Positions 8,912-16,904 of a stretch of 64,000 nt of DNA are shown piece after piece. The position numbers were made by a program, and so were the translations under genes. Each line of letters starts with the position of its first letter. Positions within the stretch are counted from its first letter, which is position 1. The stretch spans positions 1 through 64,000 of IMG/VR virus record IMGVR_UViG_3300027963_000056; one strand, given 5' to 3'. This stretch comes from a virus. The notes below the pieces were generated by a model, which saw only the letters and a program-made list of their open reading frames with translations, was not told the DNA's origin and ran no database searches.

Positions 8912-9454
8912 ATGAAGAAAATCTTCGCAATTTTGGCTTTGGCCATCACAGGTACTGCATTTGCAGCCGACAGTTTTACTGTTGAAGGCCAACGCATTAA
9001 CAACGCAGGTGCCGCCGCACAACAACAATACGTTTTGGGCGTTAAGAAAGAATTCAGCGGGTTCGCTGGCGACTTAGCATTTTCGAATGCACAGACTGAA
9101 GGTACCAATGCTCTGAGCACACGCTTGGAAGCAGGCGCTACAGTTAACGGTCCAGTTGGATTGTATGCTCGTGCCGCATATGGTCAAAAGTATAGTAATA
9201 CTGCTGACTTTTCATACTACTCAATTGAGCCAGGTATCGCTGCCGCCGTTCCAGGTGTTGCAGGTTTAACTGCCAAAGTTGGTTTCCGTTGGAGAAGTGC
9301 ATTTGATAGTGCAAACAATGATCAAACTCACACAGCCCGTTATTCATTGGCTTATGCATTAAGCAAGAATGATACCGTTGCTGTCAAGTATGACCGTGTG
9401 CAAGGCGACAGCAACCAAAAGGTTGTTGCAGTAGCATACACACGTGGTTTCTAA
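8912..9454 (+). CDS. Outer-membrane beta-barrel protein with signal peptide
   Basis: 180 residues. A clean Sec signal peptide (MKKIFAILALAITGTAFAA, cleavage after AFA or FAA) precedes alternating strands such as GLYARAAYGQKY, GLTAKVGFRWRS, HTARYSLAYALS and DTVAVKYDRV, and the protein ends in YTRGF with the terminal Phe typical of barrels inserted by the BAM complex. Size suggests about eight strands. It is probably placed in the host outer membrane during infection; blocking superinfection by masking a receptor, or altering permeability, are possible roles but untested. It has its own promoter and terminator, an isolated transcription unit. Confidence 0.8.
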   Translation: MKKIFAILALAITGTAFAADSFTVEGQRINNAGAAAQQQYVLGVKKEFSGFAGDLAFSNAQTEGTNALSTRLEAGATVNGPVGLYARAAYGQKYSNTADFSYYSIEPGIAAAVPGVAGLTAKVGFRWRSAFDSANNDQTHTARYSLAYALSKNDTVAVKYDRVQGDSNQKVVAVAYTRGF

Positions 9455-9457
9455 AAA

Positions 9458-9475
9458 GTAGTACTTTAGTACTGT
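9458..9475. repeat. Copy 1 of an 18-bp palindrome upstream of a terminator (diverged)
   Basis: GTAGTACT, TT, AGTACTGT: arms pair with one mismatch. Three closer copies occur at 34219, 42453 and 56263, all between a stop codon and a terminator. Confidence 0.6.
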
Positions 9476-9508
9476 AAAAGCCCTGCAAGTTTGCGGGGCT
9501 TTTTTTTG
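9476..9508 (+). terminator. Intrinsic terminator after the barrel gene
   Basis: A GC-rich hairpin (AGCCCTGCAAG / TTTGCGGGGCT) is followed by eight T residues. It is immediately followed by the next promoter. Confidence 0.9.
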
Positions 9509-9509
9509 G

Positions 9510-9538
9510 TTGACCAATAATCGAGTTTTTGCTATAAT
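9510..9538 (+). promoter_or_regulatory. Sigma-70-type promoter, TTGACC-17-TATAAT family
   Basis: TTGACC 9510-9515, TATAAT 9533-9538. The initial transcribed sequence ACTTGTATAGAAACT is shared with promoters at 9724, 42824 and 56315, followed by AAGGAG before the ATG at 9569. Confidence 0.9.
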
Positions 9539-9568
9539 ACTTGTATAGAAACTAAAAAGGAGTCAGAG

Positions 9569-9727
9569 ATGCGTGATGCAATTCTTGCTAAACTTAGTGA
9601 AGTTGAAACCATGATAGACGAAGCAACCTGTAGTGGTGATCAACTGGCCGAATGTGGTCAAGTGTATAGGGACATCATGGACAAGTTGTCTGCACTCTCA
9701 CAGGCCGTACACTATTACGTTGATTGA
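9569..9727 (+). CDS. Small acidic phage protein, 52 residues
   Basis: Reads MRDAILAKLSEVETMIDEAT and continues to HYYVD; largely helical and acidic. It follows a dedicated promoter and an AAGGAG site eight bases before the ATG. The next promoter's -35 box overlaps its stop codon. Function unknown; its early-type promoter and size fit a host-takeover or accessory protein. Confidence 0.75.
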   Translation: MRDAILAKLSEVETMIDEATCSGDQLAECGQVYRDIMDKLSALSQAVHYYVD

Positions 9728-9752
9728 CCGAATATTCCCAATTTGTTATAAT
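9724..9752 (+). promoter_or_regulatory. Sigma-70-type promoter, TTGACC-17-TATAAT family
   Basis: TTGACC 9724-9729 overlaps the previous gene's stop codon; TATAAT 9747-9752. It shares the ACTTGTATAGAAACT initial transcribed sequence, then AGGAG and the ATG at 9783. Confidence 0.9.
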
Positions 9753-9782
9753 ACTTGTATAGAAACTTAACAGGAGCCCAAG

Positions 9783-10094
9783 ATGGAAAAACTCTCATCA
9801 ATTCAGCAAGTTAACTCTGCTATCATGTTTGGCACGTGGACCGATGTGGAACTTCGTAGCATGGCTGATGCCATTCGTTTTAATCAGATCAGTCTTCGCA
9901 AGCAGGTCAAACGTAGTCTGGACGTGGGCGTTCGAGTGCGTTGGGTCAGTAGCAAGAACCCCGCAGGTGCCACAGGCACAGTTAAGAAGATTGCTATCAA
10001 GTATGTCACAGTTCGTAATGACAGAGACGGTGGCTTGTGGAAGATCCCGGCCAATATGTTGGAGATAGTTGAAGGACAGATGGTGACAGCATGA
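9783..10094 (+). CDS. Conserved small phage protein with KOW/SH3-like C-terminal half
   Basis: 103 residues. A helical N-terminal half (IQQVNSAIMFGTWTDVELRS) is followed by a short beta domain: VGVRVRWVSSKNPAGATGTV, then KYVTVRN and WKIPANMLE. That pattern of R/K-rich strands around a Gly resembles small nucleic-acid-binding barrels. I recall related proteins in T4-like marine phages, none with a known function. Its stop overlaps the next start as ATGA. Confidence 0.75.
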   Translation: MEKLSSIQQVNSAIMFGTWTDVELRSMADAIRFNQISLRKQVKRSLDVGVRVRWVSSKNPAGATGTVKKIAIKYVTVRNDRDGGLWKIPANMLEIVEGQMVTA

Positions 10095-10246
10095 ACTTTC
10101 GTTCTTGGTGCAGAGAAAAGTGGTACGAGCACGTGGACGAACTGATCAGTTACGGGCTTGAACCACAGTTAACCGCACAGGAATATTTTCTCCAATATAA
10201 ATTTTGGCTCAAACGTGAATATAGACATCAACAAGGAGTAGAGTAA
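10091..10246 (+). CDS. Small phage protein, 51 residues
   Basis: Begins MNFRSWCREKWYEHVDELIS and ends HQQGVE; aromatic and charged, probably helical. It overlaps the preceding gene by four bases and the following by one base, which supports real translation even though it is short. No family recognised. Confidence 0.65.
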   Translation: MNFRSWCREKWYEHVDELISYGLEPQLTAQEYFLQYKFWLKREYRHQQGVE

Positions 10247-10602
10247 TGGGTCTCGACATGTATGCATACACTGCCGCCAAAGAACAGGCAGATTACGAAA
10301 CTGGTCAACGTGAAATTGCCTACTGGCGTAAACATCCTAATCTACATGGTTGGATGGAACGACTTGCCAAATCTAAAAATGTAGAGTACGGCTCATTCAA
10401 CGGTGTTGAACTGGAACTCACCTGGGAGGATCTGGATGAACTGGAACGTGCAGTAACACATAGCCAACTGCCGAGTACGCAGGGATTCTTTTTTGGCAAC
10501 GAGTCAGATGACTTTTACAAAGAACAAGATCTTGAATTCATCAAGAAAGCCCGAGCAGAATTGTTCATGGGACTTAAAGTGTTTTATAACTCATCGTGGT
10601 AA
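10246..10602 (+). CDS. Conserved phage protein beginning MGLDMYAY
   Basis: 118 residues. The start MGLDMYAY and the following YWRKHPNLHGWMERL / GFFFGNESDDFYKEQDLEFI pattern belong to a family I remember from many phages and some bacteria, where it remains uncharacterised. No membrane segment or catalytic motif is evident. The ribosome-binding site AAGGAG lies in the end of the preceding gene. Confidence 0.75.
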   Translation: MGLDMYAYTAAKEQADYETGQREIAYWRKHPNLHGWMERLAKSKNVEYGSFNGVELELTWEDLDELERAVTHSQLPSTQGFFFGNESDDFYKEQDLEFIKKARAELFMGLKVFYNSSW

Positions 10603-10614
10603 CCACTTAAATAT

Positions 10615-11988
10615 ATGAATGAAACAGACTTCTCAAACGAAAGGTTTGACAGCATAGTGGCGGCTGGATGGATCCGTGATCTAGAAAGTTCAGACAGTCG
10701 CATACACAAAGAAAAAACCATTGAAAAAGCCCTGATGGCCGCCAAACTGGGCAGTGCCGATGCACAATGTTTTCTCTTTAATTGTTACCAGGCCTACAAT
10801 CCTTTCTACACTTTTAACATCCGTCAGGTACCCGAAACCGAGGGACTGACTGATAGGCCCAACCCTTGGACAAAATTTTGGGGGTTACTGGAAGCCCTAC
10901 GCACAAGGTCTACCACAGGTAATCGTGCTAGAGAAGCCATTGAATCGATGAGTCAACAGTTTGACTCAGACGAGTGGAACAACTTGGCTCGCCGTGTGAT
11001 GATCAAAGATCTGCGTTGTGGCATCTCAGAGAAAACACTAAACAAAGTACTAGGTAAAACAGAATACAAGATTCCTGTGTTTACTTGTCAACTGGCACAA
11101 GACTCCACAGACCAACCCAAAAAACTCAAAGGCATCAAACGCCTGGAAGTCAAACTGGATGGTGTGCGGGTACTGGCAGTGGTCGACGGCAGTAATGTCT
11201 CCTTGTTCAGTCGCAATGGCAAAGAGTTTGCAAACTTTCCACAGATTGCAGATGCCATTGAAGATGCCCGCAAGCACTTTCAATGGGGTCGTGGCACAGG
11301 CGGACGTTTTGTATTGGACGGCGAGATTGTGGGCGAGAGTTTCCAGAAACTCATGAAGCAAGCACATCGCAAGAGTGATGCCCGAACCGAAGGCATGGTG
11401 TATCACATTTTTGATATCCTTCCATTAGATTCATTGCAAGAAGGTCATTGTAACATACAACAGTACAAACGCATTGAGTGGATTGAGAGTGCTCGAGATC
11501 GCTTGTTGGAAACACCTTGCTTGAGAATCATGAACGGCCTGGATGTGGATTTGGACACAGCAGAAGGTCATGACATCATGAACCGTTTTGCTCAAGACGC
11601 TGTGGCCCAAGGCTTTGAAGGCATCATGATCAAGAGCCTGGATGCACCTTATGAGTGCAAACGCAGTGACTTTTGGATGAAATGGAAACCCACTATCTCA
11701 GTTGATCTCAATATAGTGGGTTTTGAAGAAGGAACTGGTCGCAATGCTGGCCGGTTGGGTGCTATAATATGTGAAGGAGAAGACAATGACCGTAGAATTT
11801 GTGTTAATGTTGGTACTGGCTTTAGCGATACTGTTCGTGATGAGTATTGGACCAGTAGGGATCAGTTACTTGGTCACCTGGTTGAAGTCCAAGCGGACGC
11901 AGTCACCCAAAATCAAGACGGAACCTACAGTCTCCGATTCCCGAGATTCTTGAGATTCCGAGACTTTGACGCAGGAGAAAAAGTTTGA
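10615..11988 (+). CDS. ATP-dependent DNA ligase (T4 gp30-like)
   Basis: 457 residues; seals nicks in phage DNA using ATP. The nucleotidyltransferase lysine is K180 in VKLDGVR (motif I, KxDGxR). Downstream are LFSRNGKEF (motif Ia/III region), YHIFDILPLD (IIIa), EGIMIKSLDAPYE (IV) and WMKWKP (V), then a C-terminal OB domain ending LRFPRFLRFRDF. The N-terminal ~170 residues form the helical DNA-binding region typical of T4-type ligases. No strong ribosome-binding site precedes the ATG, but a TTAAATAT element does. The last 200 bases also carry a possible nested gene (11786-11953). Confidence 0.96.
   Translation: MNETDFSNERFDSIVAAGWIRDLESSDSRIHKEKTIEKALMAAKLGSADAQCFLFNCYQAYNPFYTFNIRQVPETEGLTDRPNPWTKFWGLLEALRTRSTTGNRAREAIESMSQQFDSDEWNNLARRVMIKDLRCGISEKTLNKVLGKTEYKIPVFTCQLAQDSTDQPKKLKGIKRLEVKLDGVRVLAVVDGSNVSLFSRNGKEFANFPQIADAIEDARKHFQWGRGTGGRFVLDGEIVGESFQKLMKQAHRKSDARTEGMVYHIFDILPLDSLQEGHCNIQQYKRIEWIESARDRLLETPCLRIMNGLDVDLDTAEGHDIMNRFAQDAVAQGFEGIMIKSLDAPYECKRSDFWMKWKPTISVDLNIVGFEEGTGRNAGRLGAIICEGEDNDRRICVNVGTGFSDTVRDEYWTSRDQLLGHLVEVQADAVTQNQDGTYSLRFPRFLRFRDFDAGEKV
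11786..11953 (+). CDS. Possible nested membrane-protein gene inside the ligase 3' end
   Basis: A second reading frame within the ligase C-terminal coding region encodes 55 residues: MTVEFVLMLVLALAILFVMS, a hydrophobic stretch to about residue 30, then WLKSKRTQ and a polar tail. It is preceded by TATAATATGTGAAGGAG, i.e. a -10-like box and a full ribosome-binding site seven bases before the ATG. The ligase frame continues through it with recognisable ligase sequence, so both frames may be used (overprinting). A chance open frame cannot be excluded; the combined signals are what make it credible. Confidence 0.45.
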   Translation: MTVEFVLMLVLALAILFVMSIGPVGISYLVTWLKSKRTQSPKIKTEPTVSDSRDS

Positions 11989-12182
11989 TGATACCCTTGT
12001 ATGAAATAGTGCTAGTGGCAGTCATGATAGTACAGAGCCCATTGGGCGGACCTCTAACTTTAGAATATCAACCTTTGGATTATTACAATTCATGGAACAC
12101 TTGCCGTCAAGAACAAAAGAGATTAAGTCATAAACAAGACAAACGAACTGGATATATCTGTGTAAAGGTTGATAGAAACTAA
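11988..12182 (+). CDS. Small protein with hydrophobic N-terminus
   Basis: 64 residues, MIPLYEIVLVAVMIVQSPLG then a soluble part with one Cys pair (NTCRQEQ, GYICVKV) suggesting a disulfide after export. The ATG overlaps the ligase stop (TGATG) and follows GGAG 12 bases upstream. Probably anchored in, or secreted through, the inner membrane. Function unknown. Confidence 0.6.
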   Translation: MIPLYEIVLVAVMIVQSPLGGPLTLEYQPLDYYNSWNTCRQEQKRLSHKQDKRTGYICVKVDRN

Positions 12183-12191
12183 AGGAGTTGT

Positions 12192-13529
12192 ATGAAACTT
12201 GCACTTGTAATCTCTGCATTGGCAGTGGCTCTAACAGGTTGTGGTGGTGGTGGTGGCGGTGGCGGAGGATCTTCTGGATCTAGTACACCAGCATTGGCGT
12301 CAAGTATTCTGATAACAAAAATCGGTACCACTGGCTCAACTTCGTCTGCATTTATTCCAACCCTGGTGTCTGGTGAGTTTGCTGGCGATGGTAGCAAGTA
12401 TGCAGTTGTCAGCGGATGGTATGTAAACGATTTGTCTGGGCCGCCAGTAAAGATTTACAAACTCAATTCTGATGGCTCGTCCCTGGATGCAACAGTTGCT
12501 ATTTTAGGTTCGGAGTTTTCTTTTTCTGTTATGTATCCTGTGGTAGCCGACTTTAACAATGATGGAATAGATGACATATTTTTTCCAGGGTTTACTGATC
12601 AACCAGGCACACCAAACAATCCCAGCGCAGTTTTTATAAGTCGTAAAGGCCAAAGTCATCAGCGATACGATTTAACAGATCCTATATCGGCACATGCCAG
12701 TGTTGCAGTGGACCTAGACAGTGACGGTGATCTTGACGTGATCAGCAATCAAGGGCAAGCATGGATAAACAGCGGCAGTGGAATATTCACTTATCGAAAA
12801 TATTCAAATTCTGGTGCTTCGGGAGTTTGTGCTGGTGACTTTAACAATACCGGTCGCAGTCAATTGGTATTCACAGACTCGTATGACTCCATTCAAGACA
12901 CATATATCTATGAAGTCAATACTACCTATGCAGAATTCAACAACTTAACAAAAGTTGCTACGTTACCTGTATCATATTTTGACAAAGATAGTACCACGCA
13001 AGAACTCAGCCATGATGTGAGTTGCGTGGTGGCCGATTTCAACAATGATGGGCGACCTGATATTGTGATAGTGAGTGCCAGTAATTCGGCAGCGATCCTT
13101 GCTGGAACATCACCGCCACAGAGTTATGTACAGGTGTATATCAATCAGGGCAATTATGTGTTTACGGAATCGTCTGGATTCAGCACTTATAATTCTAATA
13201 CTCTCAGCAGTTATACTCCCAAGGTGATGGATTTTAACAATGATGGCAAGCCTGATATTTGGCTAGGAAGTGTAAACGCCTGGCAAAACAACAACAGCAA
13301 TCAATTCTGGATCAACGATGGAACTGGACAATTCGCACAACAGGCCATATCTAAAGTGTCTACAATATTAGATAATTTTAGAACACTACACACTGACATA
13401 ACACCCGTTGGAAATTACGGTGTTGCACTGCCGATTAAAATAGATGGCAAATGGAATTTGGTTTTTACCGGCGGTAGCACCACCAATCAGCACAACATCG
13501 GATATGCTGTCACACAATGGACTTTTTGA
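12192..13529 (+). CDS. VCBS/FG-GAP repeat lipoprotein
   Basis: 445 residues. Signal peptide ends in a lipobox (ALTGC) followed by a long Gly run, a linker type I associate with Burkholderiales lipoproteins. The body has at least four calcium-binding FG-GAP/VCBS blades: DFNNDGIDDIFF, DLDSDGDLDVIS, DFNNDGRPDIVI and DFNNDGKPDIWL, predicting a beta-propeller of the integrin-alpha type on the cell surface or in the periplasm. Such a protein is unusual in a phage; it may have been taken from the host and could act in adhesion or surface masking. The AAAGGAG site is close to the ATG. It has no terminator before the next promoter. Confidence 0.88.
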   Translation: MKLALVISALAVALTGCGGGGGGGGGSSGSSTPALASSILITKIGTTGSTSSAFIPTLVSGEFAGDGSKYAVVSGWYVNDLSGPPVKIYKLNSDGSSLDATVAILGSEFSFSVMYPVVADFNNDGIDDIFFPGFTDQPGTPNNPSAVFISRKGQSHQRYDLTDPISAHASVAVDLDSDGDLDVISNQGQAWINSGSGIFTYRKYSNSGASGVCAGDFNNTGRSQLVFTDSYDSIQDTYIYEVNTTYAEFNNLTKVATLPVSYFDKDSTTQELSHDVSCVVADFNNDGRPDIVIVSASNSAAILAGTSPPQSYVQVYINQGNYVFTESSGFSTYNSNTLSSYTPKVMDFNNDGKPDIWLGSVNAWQNNNSNQFWINDGTGQFAQQAISKVSTILDNFRTLHTDITPVGNYGVALPIKIDGKWNLVFTGGSTTNQHNIGYAVTQWTF

Positions 13530-13532
13530 AGG

Positions 13533-13561
13533 TTGACAACTTGATTGCAATAGCATATAAT
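13533..13561 (+). promoter_or_regulatory. Sigma-70-type promoter
   Basis: TTGACA 13533-13538 and TATAAT 13556-13561, 17-base spacer, directly after the lipoprotein stop; drives the run of small genes from 13591. Confidence 0.88.
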
Positions 13562-13590
13562 AGTATATCAAAAATAAGTTGAGATTAAAA

Positions 13591-13818
13591 ATGACATCAA
13601 AAACAGCCAATGGTGTTCGTGGACACTTGTTAAACCTAGTTGACGGAACCATTGTATTCCGTGTGTATGATGCTGAACACAACTTTGTGGACTACGACAT
13701 ACATCACAGCGACTTGTGTATCACAATAGACGATACAGATGCATATTTTTATCAACGAGATGGTCAAGACATATTGGATCATGCACCTATGACACTGGGG
13801 ATGACAGATGATAGTTGA
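13591..13818 (+). CDS. Small conserved phage protein
   Basis: 75 residues starting MTSKTANGVRGHLLNLVDGT; short strands followed by an acidic segment (DIHHSDLCITIDDTDAYFYQ). It is the first gene after the 13533 promoter. I remember similar proteins in T4-like phages; no function is known to me. Confidence 0.7.
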   Translation: MTSKTANGVRGHLLNLVDGTIVFRVYDAEHNFVDYDIHHSDLCITIDDTDAYFYQRDGQDILDHAPMTLGMTDDS

Positions 13819-13927
13819 AATATTTTTATACGGTTTTATCTCAGCATTTGGTTGGTGGAGTGCCACACACTATGTGATCGAGCCGCACTTTCCACCGCCT
13901 ATTGAAAAGAAAGCAGAGCAAAAATGA
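13808..13927 (+). CDS. 39-residue membrane protein
   Basis: MIVEIFLYGFISAFGWWSAT followed by HYVIEPHFPPPIEKKAEQK: a single hydrophobic segment and a Pro/Lys tail. Overlaps both neighbours (11 and 4 bases), which argues it is a genuine coupled gene. I recall close relatives among marine T4-like phages, uncharacterised. Confidence 0.7.
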   Translation: MIVEIFLYGFISAFGWWSATHYVIEPHFPPPIEKKAEQK

Positions 13928-14364
13928 AAATTGGACTGAGTTACAGTCGATGTGTCCGTGATATTGTGGATGGTACAGTAGACATTGCGGATGTTCTTAT
14001 ACTAATCACTCGCACGGATTTTGATCCGCATGATGATGAGCAGTGGCGGGGCATCTGGGTTGGCTACGGTGGTGGCACAGACAATGCATACAGCCGTGGC
14101 TTCTTCAGTCAAAGCAATCCTGAATGGGCTGGCTATCACGATGAAGATCGTTTTCGTAGTGTCAGTATTGAACTTTGGGAATCAGGTAAGTTACACCAGC
14201 CACGCAAGTTTGGCGTAAAGCCTACTCGCCGTCCTGAAATATGGTTGGAAACTGTGCTACCAGATTCTGAGATGATGAGCCGTCCCGCAGTGAAAGATGC
14301 CTGGGATCAGTTCCAGACCATTGCAGGTTTGACCAATACCAAACTGGACAAGAGTTACAGATGA
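13924..14364 (+). CDS. Conserved phage protein beginning MKIGLSYSRC
   Basis: 146 residues: MKIGLSYSRCVRDIVDGTVD, then LILITRTDFDPHDDEQW and a Gly/Trp-rich centre (GIWVGYGGG). The family recurs in T4-like phages in my memory and is uncharacterised. Four-base overlaps on both sides make it part of a translationally coupled string. Confidence 0.75.
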   Translation: MKIGLSYSRCVRDIVDGTVDIADVLILITRTDFDPHDDEQWRGIWVGYGGGTDNAYSRGFFSQSNPEWAGYHDEDRFRSVSIELWESGKLHQPRKFGVKPTRRPEIWLETVLPDSEMMSRPAVKDAWDQFQTIAGLTNTKLDKSYR

Positions 14365-14819
14365 AAAAAATCTACTACGAAAAACGTGGTCGCAGATATG
14401 TGCCTGTGGCAGAAAACGACTACGACATGTTTGATGCCTTTCCCAAAGGATCACATCTTGTGATGTGTTACCCAGGCGGGCAAAGCAAACGCTACAACAT
14501 CAATCCCAACCATGCGGCCCTGCTTGCGGCCAGTCGTGTGGCTGAGTTTGCCATGTGTGATGCTCTGCGCAAGGCCAGCGAAGTACAACCAAGTCGTACT
14601 CCTCTTACACCTGAGCAAATAGCGGCCTGGAATCACTTGATTGAAGTGTTTGGCGAAGATGCTAGATCACTATCTCGGGCCAGTGCTCATGACATTGCTG
14701 AAGCAGGATTGAAAGCATTACAAACAGAAGCAGATCAATTAATGAAACACGCAAGTGTAAAACATGCATACGAACAATTCCTGTTGGTATGCGAACTGAC
14801 CAAGAAGGAAAACGCATGA
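14361..14819 (+). CDS. Conserved hypothetical phage protein
   Basis: 152 residues; the N-terminal third is basic (MKKIYYEKRGRRYVPVAEND), the remainder mostly helical with Ala-rich stretches (HAALLAASRVAEFAMCDALR). No catalytic motif. Overlaps its neighbours by four bases each. Confidence 0.7.
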   Translation: MKKIYYEKRGRRYVPVAENDYDMFDAFPKGSHLVMCYPGGQSKRYNINPNHAALLAASRVAEFAMCDALRKASEVQPSRTPLTPEQIAAWNHLIEVFGEDARSLSRASAHDIAEAGLKALQTEADQLMKHASVKHAYEQFLLVCELTKKENA

Positions 14820-14929
14820 TGTGTATCTCATCCAGAAATCTTGAAATACAGTTACCATGGGAACCAGGCCTCCTGGAATGGTTACAACAACACTATCCTG
14901 CTTCGGGATATTTTTTAATAGAGGATTGA
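14816..14929 (+). CDS. 37-residue phage protein
   Basis: MMCISSRNLEIQLPWEPGLL then EWLQQHYPASGYFLIED. The start overlaps the preceding stop and the next ATG lies one base after its stop, so it is held in the operon's coupled chain. Too short for a family call. Confidence 0.5.
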   Translation: MMCISSRNLEIQLPWEPGLLEWLQQHYPASGYFLIED

Positions 14930-14930
14930 T

Positions 14931-16139
14931 ATGGCCACCATTGAAGAACAACAAAAACTCATTGAAGTTTTGAAATTTACTCCAAGAACCTACAAAGTCA
15001 GTATGTGGGGCTACGGTGGTGAAAAGGTCATGGGCACAGTAGAACGAGATGTATGGGACTACTGCATGGAGCACCAGGTTGACCTATCTGAAATTGCCTG
15101 GAGCGATGAAGAAACTGTTCAAGATGATATGGGCTTAGATGTAGATCGACTACCATTTCCCCCAGGTTCATGGTACGAATGTGACGATATGACACACACC
15201 AATGGTGTTAGCCGTAATGCTGGCACACTACAGATTGAAGATGAAACTGGTGCTGTGGTATTTGAACGGAGATTAGAAGATATGGATGGAGGCAGTGACG
15301 ATAGCCCCGAATGGTCATGCAATGACGAAGCCTGGGTTGGCAGTAAGCCTGCTGGCACAGTGGTGTTCATCGGTACTAGCAATGAAAAAGGCACATTCTT
15401 CGAAGGCGAAATCAACCTTACGCAACCTTTTGATATTACCAAACTAACTTTGGGCTACGATGACATTGACGGTGAGGAACTGGTCAACAGCGTGACCTAT
15501 GATGATGAAGACATTGATAACTTTGGTGGTAGTACAGACGGTAAAAGTAGTGACTTTGGAATGTATCTTGTAATAGATAGCAACACCTGGGAAACTTATG
15601 CGCCTGAAGAAAAGGACTGGGGACATCCTCCACATGGATCAAGTCCCAGCACTTGGGAAAAATCTGAGACATTTAAATTTAAGAAAGTCCAGCCCACTCT
15701 CCCAGGCTATTACAGTTGTACATGGCGACACTCTGGTACAACATATGGCACAGCATACTGGGATGGCACACAGTTTGGGGAATGGGAATACGGCAAGTTC
15801 AATCCTATTACAGGAGAGATTGTCACTTGGTCAGGATACAACTGGGACACCGGTTCATGGGTCAATCAACCACCAGAGCCTGTAGATATTAGTTGCGATA
15901 ATAAGAAATGCGATTGGGTAGGCAAGAGTGAAGATCGTCGCACCGACGATGACTACAACGACCATTGCCCCGAATGCGATGGCACAGAGTTTACTTGGAT
16001 TGACTATGATCCAGACTCAGCAGTTGGACGCAAGAATCGTGCTAAGTACTGCGAAGAGTGGGATCCAGCAGTGGCACTAGAACGAATTGTAGTGCCTGCA
16101 AACAATGTACGGGCCAGGTGGCCAACCAACAGACCTTAA
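14931..16139 (+). CDS. Conserved phage protein with C-terminal zinc ribbon
   Basis: 402 residues, acidic and aromatic. The N-terminus (LKFTPRTYKVSMWGYGGEKV) is familiar from T4-like phage hypothetical proteins. The centre has beta-rich Gly/Trp segments, and the C-terminus contains CDNKKCDW ... HCPECDG, two Cys pairs about 35 residues apart that should bind zinc. No enzymatic motif recognised. Codon use and the short gap to the next gene fit the surrounding operon. Confidence 0.75.
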   Translation: MATIEEQQKLIEVLKFTPRTYKVSMWGYGGEKVMGTVERDVWDYCMEHQVDLSEIAWSDEETVQDDMGLDVDRLPFPPGSWYECDDMTHTNGVSRNAGTLQIEDETGAVVFERRLEDMDGGSDDSPEWSCNDEAWVGSKPAGTVVFIGTSNEKGTFFEGEINLTQPFDITKLTLGYDDIDGEELVNSVTYDDEDIDNFGGSTDGKSSDFGMYLVIDSNTWETYAPEEKDWGHPPHGSSPSTWEKSETFKFKKVQPTLPGYYSCTWRHSGTTYGTAYWDGTQFGEWEYGKFNPITGEIVTWSGYNWDTGSWVNQPPEPVDISCDNKKCDWVGKSEDRRTDDDYNDHCPECDGTEFTWIDYDPDSAVGRKNRAKYCEEWDPAVALERIVVPANNVRARWPTNRP

Positions 16140-16150
16140 AGGAGAAAACT

Positions 16151-16840
16151 ATGAATGATACACTTGTATTTAATGATGAACAATACCGTTCAGCCGAACA
16201 AATCAACTCAGCCATGGGCCGTGTTTACGGACACATGAGTCTGGCAGTGATTGTGAGTATGCTGATCAGTTACTGGGTAGGCACCACACCAGAGTTGCTA
16301 CAGTTCTTTTTCACTGGCGTGATGAAGTGGATTGTGATTTTTGCACCGCTAGCGGCCATATTTGGTGTGAGCATGGTGCTGGGTAATAACCCAAGCAAAC
16401 CAGTAGCACAGTTATGCCTACATGGCTTTGCCGCTCTAATGGGTCTGAGTTTTTCAATGATCTTTGCTGTGTTTGCCATGGGGTCAATTGTGAGTGCCTT
16501 TATGGGTGCGGCCATCTTGTTTGGTGTAATGAGTGGATATGGCTACTTTACCAAACGCAGTCTTGACAGCATGGGCAAGTTTATGATTGTAGGTTTGATC
16601 GCCATCTGTATTGCCAGTATTGTGAACATCTTTATTGGCAGCACCGTGATGCAGATGGTGATCTCTGCACTGGCTATCATTATCTTCTTGGGACTTACTG
16701 CCTATGACACACAACAGATCCGTGAAGAACTCAGTGTAGAAACTACTGATGCCGCAGAAGTGCGTGGTGCGTTGACCTTGTACATGGACTTTATCAACTT
16801 GTTCTTGAATTTGTTGCAATTGTTTGGCGATAGAAAATAA
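16151..16840 (+). CDS. Bax inhibitor-1/YccA-family membrane protein
   Basis: 229 residues with about seven hydrophobic segments and a soluble N-terminus (NDEQYRSAEQINSAMGRVYGHM). The C-terminal part, FLGLTAYDTQQIREELS followed by ALTLYMDFINLFLNLLQLFGDRK, is the signature of bacterial BI-1/YccA proteins. In E. coli YccA binds the membrane protease FtsH and slows its action; other members are calcium leak channels. In this window it stands 2 kb before clpX, so a role in controlling host proteolysis is attractive, though a channel role is equally possible. The ATG at 16151 follows AAAGGAG; an upstream in-frame extension overlapping the previous gene is unlikely. Confidence 0.9.
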   Translation: MNDTLVFNDEQYRSAEQINSAMGRVYGHMSLAVIVSMLISYWVGTTPELLQFFFTGVMKWIVIFAPLAAIFGVSMVLGNNPSKPVAQLCLHGFAALMGLSFSMIFAVFAMGSIVSAFMGAAILFGVMSGYGYFTKRSLDSMGKFMIVGLIAICIASIVNIFIGSTVMQMVISALAIIIFLGLTAYDTQQIREELSVETTDAAEVRGALTLYMDFINLFLNLLQLFGDRK

Positions 16841-16868
16841 ACATTACTGATTTTAGAACAACAATAAG

Positions 16869-16898
16869 TTGACACCGCCACCACTTTTCTTGTATAAT
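16869..16898 (+). promoter_or_regulatory. Sigma-70-type promoter for the 17.1-20.4 kb operon
   Basis: TTGACA 16869-16874 and TATAAT 16893-16898 with an 18-base spacer; about 195 bases of leader follow before the ATG at 17097. This is the nearest clear promoter upstream of clpX and rpsU. Confidence 0.8.
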
Positions 16899-16904
16899 GT
16901 ACGT

